From positions 1-64,000 of the forward strand of contig NZ_BMHP01000011.1 of the NCBI RefSeq assembly GCF_014641075.1: DNA of 64,000 bases. Reading direction: 5' to 3'. The notes beneath the pieces were generated by a model. That model was not told the origin of the DNA. It made no database searches and was given only the letters and a program-made list of their open reading frames with translations. This document shows positions 54,105-62,998 of the stretch, one piece after another. The first letter of the stretch is position 1, and the number at the start of each line of letters is the position of its first letter. This DNA is from Paenibacillus nasutitermitis (GTDB lineage: Bacteria; Bacillota; Bacilli; Paenibacillales; Paenibacillaceae). A program made the position numbers and the translations under genes.

Positions 54105-54132
54105 GAAACCCGACCGTGAGAGGTCGGGTTTT
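54105..54132. terminator. hairpin terminator between the collagen-like and binding-protein genes
   Basis: AAACCCGACC and GGTCGGGTTT pair around GTGAGA, followed by TT and A-rich sequence on the other side, so it can work in both directions. It lies 61 bases past the stop of the binding protein (minus strand). Confidence 0.88.
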
Positions 54133-54192
54133 TGTCTTGCTTCTCCAACAGGGCCCGGGAGCAAACTCCCGGACGACCGTTCTTTTAATCCC

Positions 54193-55704
54193 TTACTTCT
54201 TCCCGTTCTCCACAGCCCAAGCATCCAACTGTTTTTGCAGCTCATCCTTCAGTTTGGCCGAACCCGCTTTTTTAAGCTTCTCCAGGTATTCTGGCAAATA
54301 CTCTGCGGGATCGACGGTGCCGGTCATGAGGAGCGGCTCGTATTCCGCCTTCATGGCATTGACGTTAGCAAATTCCGCTTTGAGGGACGAATCGTCGAAC
54401 ACGAAGCCGAAGGTTGGTTGAACAAAGGCCGATTCGTTCAGTTTCTTCGTCACTTCCCACGTGTCCGGCGCCTGTCCTTCGACCAGGTAACCGTTGAATA
54501 CGTTGCCGAATACCCAGTTCTGCGCGACATATCCGCCGCCTGTTTTGACTTTGACCGTTTTGTCGTCCAATTTCTCGTAATGCGTTCCTTCGATTCCGAA
54601 GCTCAGCAAGTTGTACAGCTCTGGATCATTATTGACCAGCTCGATGAGCTGGACCGCTCGTTCAGGATTTGCGGAGGTCCGGCTAACCGCCGTCAATGTT
54701 GTAATATTGGAGGTGCGGCGAGTTGTCGCTTCCGTGAACGGAATACCGATAACGTCGTAGCCGCCGTTGCTCGCTTTTTTCTCCGCTTCGTACCCAGGCT
54801 TCATGGCGCTTTCGAGACTTGTAGCGTATTTTCCGTTATAGACGGAATCGATCTGCTTCACCGTCGAAGCATCGTCGTTGATATATCCTTTCTTGAACCA
54901 GCTATGCATCAAATCGATAAAGCTCTTGTATTCCGGACTTTCCTCCAGTATGTTCGTCTTGAGGCTTGTATCGCCAATTTTAACGCCGCTATCGTCGAAT
55001 CCGTACATGGAAGGTTCGAATTTGGTGCCTGGACCGGTAAGCATCAGCGGCGTAATCCCCGGCTCGTTTTCCTTGACCAGTTTGAAGAACGGCTCCAAAT
55101 CTTCGATTCTCTTTACGGTATTGGTGTCAAAATTATATTTATCTGCCAAATCTTTTCTGATGCTTGCGCCATAACGCGAAGTGATCGTTTGGTAGTTCGG
55201 CACGGCGTAGATCTCACTTTTATATTTGGTTGCGTCCCAAGTGAAAGTCGGGATCACTTTTTTTGTTTCCGGTGCGTATTCATCCAGCAGCTTATCGAGT
55301 GGGATAAAGGCGCCTTTTTTCACATTCTCATCGTAATTGAACGCCCAGTTGGCCGTCCAGACGAGGTCGAATTTCTCGCCTGCCGCGCTTGCCGTATTCA
55401 GCTTGGTCGTATAGCTGCCGAAGTCGATCGGCTTGAGCTTGACGGTGGCATTGATTTTCGGCTTAATGATTTTGTTTACTTCATCCTCGATTTTCTGTTG
55501 ATCCGGGGATACTTGGGATACCCCGTAATACCAGATCAGCTCTACTTCGGGCAGGTCGCCGTCCGTTGAACCCGCATTATTGGATGGCGCAGCCGTTTCT
55601 CCTTGATTTCCGCTTGTATTGTTCCCGTTCTTTCCGCCGCTGCAAGCTGATAGGATAACGATTGAGCATAACAGCAGAAGCAATGTCATTTGTATCTTTT
55701 TCAC
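54193..55704 (-). CDS. lplA: extracellular sugar-binding lipoprotein (LplA type)
   Basis: A 503-residue lipoprotein. The signal peptide ends in lipobox LSAC (Cys at 21), followed by a Gly/Asn/Ser linker. The body has the large LplA-like fold: LPEVELIWYYGVSQVSPDQQ, then FDLVWTANWAFNYDENVKKG, and TAVSRTSANPERAVQLIELVN. Third gene of the lplB-lplC-lplA operon. The gene symbol is by family resemblance. Confidence 0.9.
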   Translation of the reverse strand: MKKIQMTLLLLLCSIVILSACSGGKNGNNTSGNQGETAAPSNNAGSTDGDLPEVELIWYYGVSQVSPDQQKIEDEVNKIIKPKINATVKLKPIDFGSYTTKLNTASAAGEKFDLVWTANWAFNYDENVKKGAFIPLDKLLDEYAPETKKVIPTFTWDATKYKSEIYAVPNYQTITSRYGASIRKDLADKYNFDTNTVKRIEDLEPFFKLVKENEPGITPLMLTGPGTKFEPSMYGFDDSGVKIGDTSLKTNILEESPEYKSFIDLMHSWFKKGYINDDASTVKQIDSVYNGKYATSLESAMKPGYEAEKKASNGGYDVIGIPFTEATTRRTSNITTLTAVSRTSANPERAVQLIELVNNDPELYNLLSFGIEGTHYEKLDDKTVKVKTGGGYVAQNWVFGNVFNGYLVEGQAPDTWEVTKKLNESAFVQPTFGFVFDDSSLKAEFANVNAMKAEYEPLLMTGTVDPAEYLPEYLEKLKKAGSAKLKDELQKQLDAWAVENGKK

Positions 55705-55750
55705 ATGAACCCCTCCAATATGATTTGCAATACCATTCCATAATCGTCCG

Positions 55751-56647
55751 CTAGCCCTTCAACGAACCAACCGTCATCCCCTGCACAAAATATCGCTGGA
55801 AGAAAGGAAACACAAACATCATGGGACCGGCAACTAGTACGACGAGCGCCATCCGGACGGATTCGTTCGGAAATTGGCTCATATCAATACCGAGTCCTTG
55901 AATATACTGACTGTTGTTGCGCAGGAAATCAAGGGTATTCATGATTCGCACAAGCAGCAGCTGCAGCGGAACCAGCTTGTCATCGTCGATGAACAACAAT
56001 GCATTGAACCATTCGTTCCAATAGTTGAAGGCGATAAACAAACTGAGCGTCGCCAGCGCGGGCGTAGAGAGAGGGAGGATGATACGGAAGAAGATCCGCC
56101 ATTCGCTCGCCCCATCCATTTTAGCCGACTCGATAATTTCATACGGGATTTTACCCATGAACCCTTTCATGATGAGAATATAGAAAGGCGAGATCAGCCC
56201 GGGCAAGATGATAGCCCATAACGAATTTTTCAGATGCAAATATTGGGTCATGAGGATATAGAAAGGTACCAGACCGCCCGAAAACATCATCGGTATAAAC
56301 ACAAAGATGGTGAGTGGAGACCGGAGCGAATAATCCCTTCTTGATATCGCATAACCGATAATGCTGGTCATCAGAATGCTTAGCAGCGTGCCGATAATAG
56401 TAATAAAAAAAGTATTACTGTAGGCGCGCACCAGAACAAGCGGCGTTTGGAACAAAAACTCGTATGCAAGCGAACTGATCTGCTTAGGGAGGAACGAGTA
56501 GCCGTACGTCATAAGCGTGCTTTCATCTGTCAGTGAGACGGAGATGATCAGGACGAAAGGGGCGATAATCAAAATGGATAGCGCAATAAAAAATACGTTC
56601 AAGAGTCCGTCTACGATTTTGTTTTGCCGCGTTGCGTCGTTTCCCAT
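55751..56647 (-). CDS. lplC: ABC importer permease (LplC type)
   Basis: A 298-residue protein with six predicted membrane helices and the EAA loop EIIESAKMDGASEWRIFFRI; C terminus QRYFVQGMTVGSLKG is typical of LplC. I chose the ATG at 56647, with TAGGAGAA about 7 bases upstream inside the end of the partner gene, whose stop is at 56659. Confidence 0.92.
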   Translation of the reverse strand: MGNDATRQNKIVDGLLNVFFIALSILIIAPFVLIISVSLTDESTLMTYGYSFLPKQISSLAYEFLFQTPLVLVRAYSNTFFITIIGTLLSILMTSIIGYAISRRDYSLRSPLTIFVFIPMMFSGGLVPFYILMTQYLHLKNSLWAIILPGLISPFYILIMKGFMGKIPYEIIESAKMDGASEWRIFFRIILPLSTPALATLSLFIAFNYWNEWFNALLFIDDDKLVPLQLLLVRIMNTLDFLRNNSQYIQGLGIDMSQFPNESVRMALVVLVAGPMMFVFPFFQRYFVQGMTVGSLKG

Positions 56648-56658
56648 CGGTTGTTCTC

Positions 56659-57573
56659 CTACCATAATGAGTTTTCTTCGCTAATTTTTCGAACGGTGTA
56701 ATTGGCGCCAACGACGAGCAGCAGCCCAACAAAGGACTGGTAGAATCCGACAGCCGTGGCCATCGAGATATCCCCGCTAACGCTGAGCGCGCGATAGACA
56801 AACGTGTCGATAATATCGGTGGTATTGTACAATAACGGCGCGTTATTCGAGACAAAAAAGTGCAGTCCGAAATCTCCGCGGAACATGTTGCCGATAGCCA
56901 TAATCATTAAGATGATAATGAGTGGTGACAACATCGGTATCGTTATTTTCCGGGCCATCTGGAAGCGGGTTGCACCATCCATGCGCGCGGCTTCATAGTA
57001 GGAAGGATCGATGGCTACAATACCTGCATAATAGACAAGCGCAGAGAAGCCAATCGCTTTCCAGAGATGAGCGAACGTTAGAATGAGCGGCCAATAAGTG
57101 GGCTCCAGGTACCAAAGAATGCGTTCCATGCCGATCGCTTCGAAAAACCGGTTAAGAAAACCGTAATTATGATTCAAAAACATTTGCGCAAGAAACATCA
57201 CGACAACCCAAGATACGAAGGTGGGCAAAAACATAATTGTCTGATAGTATTTGCTCCACTTTCGTGATATTTCGTTCAGCAGAATCGCGACGAGCAATGC
57301 TGACAACGTCGTGATAATCCAGAACCATAGACTGTACATAATCGTGTTGCGAGTGACGATAAACGCCTTATCGGAAATAAAGAAAAACTTAAAGTTGCTG
57401 AGCCCTACCCATTCGCTTCCCAGCATCCCTTTATCGTACCGGTAATTTTTGAAGGCGATGATGACGCCAAACATCGTTAAATAACTGAATACGAAAATGT
57501 AAAGGATCGACGGAAGCGCGAGCAGGGTCAGCTCTCGGTCTCCCTTGCTAAATCGGAATTGACGTTTCTTCAT
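56659..57573 (-). CDS. lplB: ABC importer permease (LplB type)
   Basis: A 304-residue protein with six predicted membrane helices. It shows the family start LLALPSILYIFVFSYLTMFG, the EAA loop YYEAARMDGATRFQMARKI, and the ending GANYTVRKISEENSLW, the usual LplB tail. First gene of the importer operon, about 145 bases after the giant SLH protein. Confidence 0.93.
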   Translation of the reverse strand: MKKRQFRFSKGDRELTLLALPSILYIFVFSYLTMFGVIIAFKNYRYDKGMLGSEWVGLSNFKFFFISDKAFIVTRNTIMYSLWFWIITTLSALLVAILLNEISRKWSKYYQTIMFLPTFVSWVVVMFLAQMFLNHNYGFLNRFFEAIGMERILWYLEPTYWPLILTFAHLWKAIGFSALVYYAGIVAIDPSYYEAARMDGATRFQMARKITIPMLSPLIIILMIMAIGNMFRGDFGLHFFVSNNAPLLYNTTDIIDTFVYRALSVSGDISMATAVGFYQSFVGLLLVVGANYTVRKISEENSLW

Positions 57574-57717
57574 TTCGGTTCCCTTCCCTTATCCATGCTT
57601 GACGTGATCGGCCTTGCTTCAAATCATGGCATAAGGGAGGGGCGAAAAAAATCTTAAAAAGCTGATAAAGTATTAAATTGGATATAAAAATCGCGATAAA
57701 ATGGCTAAAACTGCAAG

Positions 57718-60700
57718 TTACAACAGGCTCAGCAAGTTATAAATAGCTTGAGCCGTTTCGTCCCGGCTCGTAAACAAGCTTGGCTGGAATGTCCCATTCG
57801 GATAACCTTTCATAAGCCGGATATGCGTTGCTTCCTCAATGGATGGACGGGCCCATTCCGATGCTTGGTTCAGATCGTTCGGACGGCTTGTGACATCTCC
57901 TGCTTCTACAGGGCCGTCGGCATAATGGTAAGCGCGCATGAGCATAATAGCCATTTCCTGGCGGGAAATCCGATCATCCGGCGCAAAACGCTGCTCCGAG
58001 CGTCCCGAAATGATTCCCGCTTCGTAAGCAGCCGCCACCATATCCGAATGCCAATCACCTGGCCTTACATCCTGGAACGGCGATTTCAATTGCGCATTCG
58101 GGAGCTTAAGCGCCCTCGCAAGCAGCGCCGCAAACTCCGCCCGTGTCGTCTCGCCGTCGGGATCAAAACGATCTGTCGACTTGCCGCTTACGATATGTTT
58201 GGCGGCGAGCGTCTGAATTGCCTCCAACGCCCAATGTCCCGCCGGAATATCTGCGAATGCAGCTTCATATTCCATAACGGCGTAGGCGCTGAAGTGCTGG
58301 AGCTCCGCTGAAACCGTACGGCTCGCCTCCTCGAATTCGCCGCCCGCGTATTCCCAGCTTCCTGAACCGGCATTGTGATATACCCCAAGCAAGTTCTCAT
58401 TGCCATCGAACGAATCAACCGAGAAGGAAACATGAACGGGCTCCGGGAAGTCCGAAGCAAATACGGTCTGCGTACCGCCGCTTCTAATCAGCAGTTCAAA
58501 TCGATAGGGAACGCCCACTAATTGGTACGAAACGGAATTCCCGTCTGCTTGCGGATGAGAGGCTGCATAATCATCGGATATTGGTACCGCTTTGATAATC
58601 AATTCAGCACCTTCCTTTTGCGCGTCCGCTATCGTCCGCAGCATGGAAGGGGAGAAGGTGAGCGTTGCTTTGCCGGCTTGCACGGCAAGCGGCTTTGTCA
58701 GTTTGCCAATAATGCCTGGAGTCAGCAGAACCCCGTTCTTATCCGCATCAAGCTCGACCGTTATCGGTTCGTCCTGACTTCCTCTCGCCAAATCGCCGTC
58801 TGTAACAACGACCAGATCATCCTGGTTCCCGCCTCCGCCGGCGATGGGTCCGGTGCTCGGCCATCCCGGATTCGGATTCGGATCAGGGTTAGGATTCGGA
58901 TCAGGATCAGGATCAGGATCAGGATCAGGATCAGGATCAGGATTAGGGTTAGGATTAGGGTTAGGATTCGGATCAGGATCAGGATTAGGATTAGGGTTAG
59001 GATTCGGATCAGGATCAGGATCAGGATTAGGGTTAGGATTCGGATTCGGATTTGAGATGTCGATCGGCTTCAGCTCGAAGGCGTTATCCGCCCCTGTGTA
59101 ATGGTAAACGTTCAAATATCCTTCGGCCGCGATCGGATTGTCCGGATCGGAATCCAGCACGTTCAACACGGGTTTTCCATCCGCTTTGAGAATAAATCGC
59201 GTGCCATCATCCACCTGTACCGCGCCAATTTCGATATCATACTCTTGGCCGGGGAGAAATACTGAATTCGGAATGATTTGCATCATCGTTTGTGCCGGCT
59301 TCCAGCTCTGAAATTCGATATGATTCTCCTTAATGACGACGAGATAGCCCTTATTGGCTTTCACCCAAGTCGGATCTCCCGTCCGATCGGATCGAACGGC
59401 GAAGCCGTACCAGCCGGTTCCGAAATCACCGAACTTCGCCTTGAAGCGGATCAGTTCATTGCCGAATGTTTCGGCTTCGTATCCATATACGCCGTCTCCG
59501 AACAGTCTAACGCTCTGCTCGCCGCCATAGACGGAGTCGGAGACGGTCCAGCTATCTTTGTCCTTCAGCTGCATGCCTGCCAGGGTTACAGGATACGATT
59601 GTTCGCTTACCGTAACGGTCGCAGATGCCGCAATGGAGGAATCGTCCCCGGAAGCTGCCGTAATGACCGCCGAACCCGGTGCCATCGCCACTATTGTACC
59701 GGGCTCCGTAACGGCAGCTACTTCGGGATTGCTGGAGCTCCAGTCCAGCTTTTGGTTAGTCGCTTCGAGAGGGGTAATCAGCGCCGTCAAGGTTCGGCGT
59801 TCGCCCGTCTGAAGCGTCAACTGCTCTTGCTCCAGCTCAATGTCCGTGATCGGCACTCTTACGATGGAGAAGGCAACGTCGTCAAATTCCAGATAGTCGA
59901 AATTTTCCACATAAAAACCGACCTTGCCGGATGCGCTGTGCGCCTCATTCTGGCCCTGAATCACCAGCCTATCGTTAACAAAGACGCTGATCATCGCATC
60001 TTGTACGATCATCCGGATCGTATAGACGGTGTCAGGCTGCAGCTCATCGCTTTCATTCACCGCAGCTTCCTCTAACGTCTGCCACTGCGAGTTAAAAATA
60101 ACCCATGAAGAACCTTCTTCCGACTGTTGATACCGAACGTATCCGCTTCCGTTATTGCCGTTTCGCTCGTACATGAGCAGGGTTGCCCCCTCCGGAATCG
60201 TCCCAGGCGTCTTCAAGCGGTATTCCAGCTCATAATCGGCGAACAGTCTTGGATGCTGCGAATTCGCTCCATTCACGATGCGATACCAGTGGTTTCCTTC
60301 TTCATCCTCCTCGATACTGTGGTTGGCATCGATCATCCATCCGTTGCCTCCCGATTCGAAATCGGTAAAGTGCAACATGCCTTCACCGTCGGACACGGTT
60401 ACAGCCATTTCATCCGAAAGGTCGGCATTGTGGTTGGAAACGGCCGTTATTGTCGTCACTCCGGCGGTTAATGCAGTCACTTGGCCATTCGCATCAATCG
60501 TGGCTACAGCCGTATCGCTGCTGCTATATAGGACACCGTTGTTCGTCGCATTCCAAGGCACCACTTCGGCCGCGACCGACACCATTTTGCCAATCGACAT
60601 CGTCATGTCGTCGGCGGGCAAATAGACATCCGCAACGTCGATGGCCTCTGGCGCATGGGACAGGCCTACTTTGCCTTGTGTGCCGATGTCTTCGAACGGA

Positions 60701-62853
60701 ATGGGCGTGAATCCTTCAATATGGTCGAATACGGCCGCATCCCCGGTAAGTCGGAAGTCTCCGTTCGCCAGGCTGACAAAGCCCGGGTCCTCGTTTGCGA
60801 TCCAGTTGTTCTCATGCTTAAGCAGGTTGTGAATGTCCCGTACGCCGTGCTCGTTCGTTTGGTCAGAGAGGGCGAGCGTAGGATTGTAAATGACGTTGTT
60901 CTCGAACGTGTTGGTAGTAGGGAAGTACCGGTCCTCTTCGAAAAACGTCAGAAGCTCGGGGTACTTCGCGGCATAAGGCGTGCCCTCGAAGTTGTTGTAC
61001 TGCTCAAAGAGATCCAGCCAAACCGGCATGTAGTCGCGGTCCACGCGGTTGCCAGGCTCCTTGCTCATGAACATTTCATAGTTGTCGTATGGGACAAACG
61101 TGTCTACGAAAATATTGTTGCTCGTATGGATGTATGAGCCGGTACCGCTTTTGATCGCGCTGTTGCCCATCTTGTAGAAAATGTTTTCCTCGATCGTCAT
61201 ATCCATCGTCATATTGTCCGGGTAGATGCCTTCGACGCCGTGTTTGTCTTCCCCGATGTGGTGGAAGTAGTTGCGCCGCACGATCGTTCCTCTTTCTTCG
61301 GGATCCATACCTGCATTCATATAGATGGCACCTAAGTCTTGAAACTCTTTGCATATATCATAGATGTTGTTGTATTCGATCAAGTGGTCGTTGCCGTAAA
61401 GGATGATGCCGGGATGGGGGGCGTCGTGAATTTCGTTGCCGATTGCCTGGTTGCCGACGCCGGAAAATAACACCGCAGGATTATAAGCTTTGTGGTAATA
61501 GGCAAAATCGTGAATATGAGAGTTCTGTACTTTGTTGTTCCCGTGCTCCAGCGTTACCTTGTCTCCGCCGTTCAGCGTAACGGCCGTTCCGCCGATATGT
61601 TGAAGATGGGAGGAGATAACGGCGTGATTCCGCCCGTCGAGATCGTCTTCCACTCCGTCGTATTCGTAACGTCCGGGCGAATTGATGAGTACGCCCCCAT
61701 TCGTGAAGTTCCGGATTTCGGCATGCTCGATGACGATATCGCTGCCGCCAAGAATAACCGCGGCCGTGTCTCGACCGTATTCCATCACGAGATCTTCGAA
61801 GCGGATATGGGAGGCGCCTATCGCGCGGATCATCGGCTCTTTGAGCATCGTTACCGTTGCTCCGCCTTGTCCGCTGAGGAACGCGGCATTCGGAATCATG
61901 TACAGCATCCCGCTAGCGCGGTCGATGTAATATTCGCCCGGCGCGTCAAGCTCCTCGAGCAGGTTCTGGGCAAAATGGAAGTCTGGATACCAGTTTTTTA
62001 ATAGACCCGACATTTCCCCATATTGCAGCGTAATCGTTTTGTTCTCCGTATCGATCGCGGCTACCTTGTTGTAGGACCACTCCCAGCTATAGCCGAAAAT
62101 GCCGTCCAGCCATATATCTTCGGCCTCCGTCCAAAATCTCGGGCGATCGTATTTATAGCTGAACGTTCCTCCGCGCTGCTGCAGGTCCGGATCGTCTACC
62201 GTCGGCCCCGGATCCACAATATCATTCATTTGAACGGTGCCGGCATTGGGCCAGCGGGCCAGCGTCATGCCCTGTCCGCCGATATACAGCTCCATAGGAG
62301 GGACCAGGCTGACGTCGTTCGCCTTCCAATAGCCGTGGCGGCTCATCTGACCGTAGTCGTGGATGCCGAGTGCGGCAAGATCGATCCCTAGCACCTTATC
62401 CCGCGCCGAAACATCGATAATTCGCTTCAGCACGTTCGAATCGGTTACGGGAACGAAGCTGCCGCTGTCCAACTGCTTGCCACCCGTCAGCCTGACGGTG
62501 TCGCCCGGATAGGCACGGTAGACGATCGGCGAATCCGCCGTACCTGAATCCTCTTCCGACAAGTCAAACGATGCCATCCGCTCGTAGGTGCCTTCTTTCA
62601 AGTAAACCGTCACGCCTCCACCAGGAAGCCCTCCGCCTGCTTTGAGCGCACGGATCGCATCTCTGGCCCCTTCAAGCGTCAGGAGAGGCTCGTCTGCGAC
62701 GCCACTATTGGAATCGCTTCCATTCGGTGCTACAAAAATAACCACTCCTTCTTCCGGTCCCGGTTCCGCCAGCGCGATTGTGTGCGGCATGCCCATGGCA
62801 AGCATGCACACAATCAGCCAGGCGGATAACAACTTCTTCTTTGTCACCCACAT
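57718..62853 (-). CDS. giant S-layer-anchored parallel beta-helix protein
   Basis: A 1711-residue surface protein. Signal peptide 1-29 (IALA-E). Residues about 38-700 form a right-handed parallel beta-helix with FVAPNGSDSNSG, SHIRFEDLVMEYG, and many N/H-rich rungs (YNNIYDICKEFQDLGAIYMN), as in pectate-lyase-like and alginate epimerase-like enzymes. Then BIG2 (about 730-800), a LamG/concanavalin-like region (815-960), a second BIG2 (962-1040), another LamG-like region (1055-1260), an Asn-Pro/Asp-Pro linker (about 1266-1331), and three SLH domains (about 1535-1711: FADIPAGHWALEAI, FQDVRPGDWHSDMV and a third). Start ATG with AAAGGATGA. It probably degrades or binds a plant or algal polysaccharide at the cell surface and feeds the adjoining importer. 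Confidence 0.88.
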   Translation of the reverse strand: MWVTKKKLLSAWLIVCMLAMGMPHTIALAEPGPEEGVVIFVAPNGSDSNSGVADEPLLTLEGARDAIRALKAGGGLPGGGVTVYLKEGTYERMASFDLSEEDSGTADSPIVYRAYPGDTVRLTGGKQLDSGSFVPVTDSNVLKRIIDVSARDKVLGIDLAALGIHDYGQMSRHGYWKANDVSLVPPMELYIGGQGMTLARWPNAGTVQMNDIVDPGPTVDDPDLQQRGGTFSYKYDRPRFWTEAEDIWLDGIFGYSWEWSYNKVAAIDTENKTITLQYGEMSGLLKNWYPDFHFAQNLLEELDAPGEYYIDRASGMLYMIPNAAFLSGQGGATVTMLKEPMIRAIGASHIRFEDLVMEYGRDTAAVILGGSDIVIEHAEIRNFTNGGVLINSPGRYEYDGVEDDLDGRNHAVISSHLQHIGGTAVTLNGGDKVTLEHGNNKVQNSHIHDFAYYHKAYNPAVLFSGVGNQAIGNEIHDAPHPGIILYGNDHLIEYNNIYDICKEFQDLGAIYMNAGMDPEERGTIVRRNYFHHIGEDKHGVEGIYPDNMTMDMTIEENIFYKMGNSAIKSGTGSYIHTSNNIFVDTFVPYDNYEMFMSKEPGNRVDRDYMPVWLDLFEQYNNFEGTPYAAKYPELLTFFEEDRYFPTTNTFENNVIYNPTLALSDQTNEHGVRDIHNLLKHENNWIANEDPGFVSLANGDFRLTGDAAVFDHIEGFTPIPFEDIGTQGKVGLSHAPEAIDVADVYLPADDMTMSIGKMVSVAAEVVPWNATNNGVLYSSSDTAVATIDANGQVTALTAGVTTITAVSNHNADLSDEMAVTVSDGEGMLHFTDFESGGNGWMIDANHSIEEDEEGNHWYRIVNGANSQHPRLFADYELEYRLKTPGTIPEGATLLMYERNGNNGSGYVRYQQSEEGSSWVIFNSQWQTLEEAAVNESDELQPDTVYTIRMIVQDAMISVFVNDRLVIQGQNEAHSASGKVGFYVENFDYLEFDDVAFSIVRVPITDIELEQEQLTLQTGERRTLTALITPLEATNQKLDWSSSNPEVAAVTEPGTIVAMAPGSAVITAASGDDSSIAASATVTVSEQSYPVTLAGMQLKDKDSWTVSDSVYGGEQSVRLFGDGVYGYEAETFGNELIRFKAKFGDFGTGWYGFAVRSDRTGDPTWVKANKGYLVVIKENHIEFQSWKPAQTMMQIIPNSVFLPGQEYDIEIGAVQVDDGTRFILKADGKPVLNVLDSDPDNPIAAEGYLNVYHYTGADNAFELKPIDISNPNPNPNPNPDPDPDPNPNPNPNPDPDPNPNPNPNPNPDPDPDPDPDPDPDPNPNPDPNPNPGWPSTGPIAGGGGNQDDLVVVTDGDLARGSQDEPITVELDADKNGVLLTPGIIGKLTKPLAVQAGKATLTFSPSMLRTIADAQKEGAELIIKAVPISDDYAASHPQADGNSVSYQLVGVPYRFELLIRSGGTQTVFASDFPEPVHVSFSVDSFDGNENLLGVYHNAGSGSWEYAGGEFEEASRTVSAELQHFSAYAVMEYEAAFADIPAGHWALEAIQTLAAKHIVSGKSTDRFDPDGETTRAEFAALLARALKLPNAQLKSPFQDVRPGDWHSDMVAAAYEAGIISGRSEQRFAPDDRISRQEMAIMLMRAYHYADGPVEAGDVTSRPNDLNQASEWARPSIEEATHIRLMKGYPNGTFQPSLFTSRDETAQAIYNLLSLL
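58858..59055 (-). repeat. hexanucleotide repeat coding for the (N/D)P linker
   Basis: On the plus strand it is a run of GGATCA, GGATTC, GGATTA and GGGTTA hexamers, about 33 units, coding on the minus strand for alternating Asn-Pro and Asp-Pro. Such tracts often change length by slippage. The plus strand carries evenly spaced GG runs. Confidence 0.92.
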
Positions 62854-62998
62854 TCATCCTTTCGCTGATACGTAATGGTCCTGCGGTTTTATTGTGGCAA
62901 AGGAAGACATGGGCTGGAATCCTAAAATCAATGAAACATCCGGACTTTCGCTTTGTTTTTTGGCAATCATCTCAATAACATGTTATCCAAGCTCCAAA

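Noticed and set aside
54235..55569. 444-codon open frame opposite the LplA-like gene
   Set aside because: Shadow of a clear lipoprotein gene; no ribosome site or family motif.
58880..59040. telomere-like TTAGGG motifs on the plus strand
   Set aside because: They are the complement of Asn-Pro codons in a coding linker, not a telomere or origin signal.
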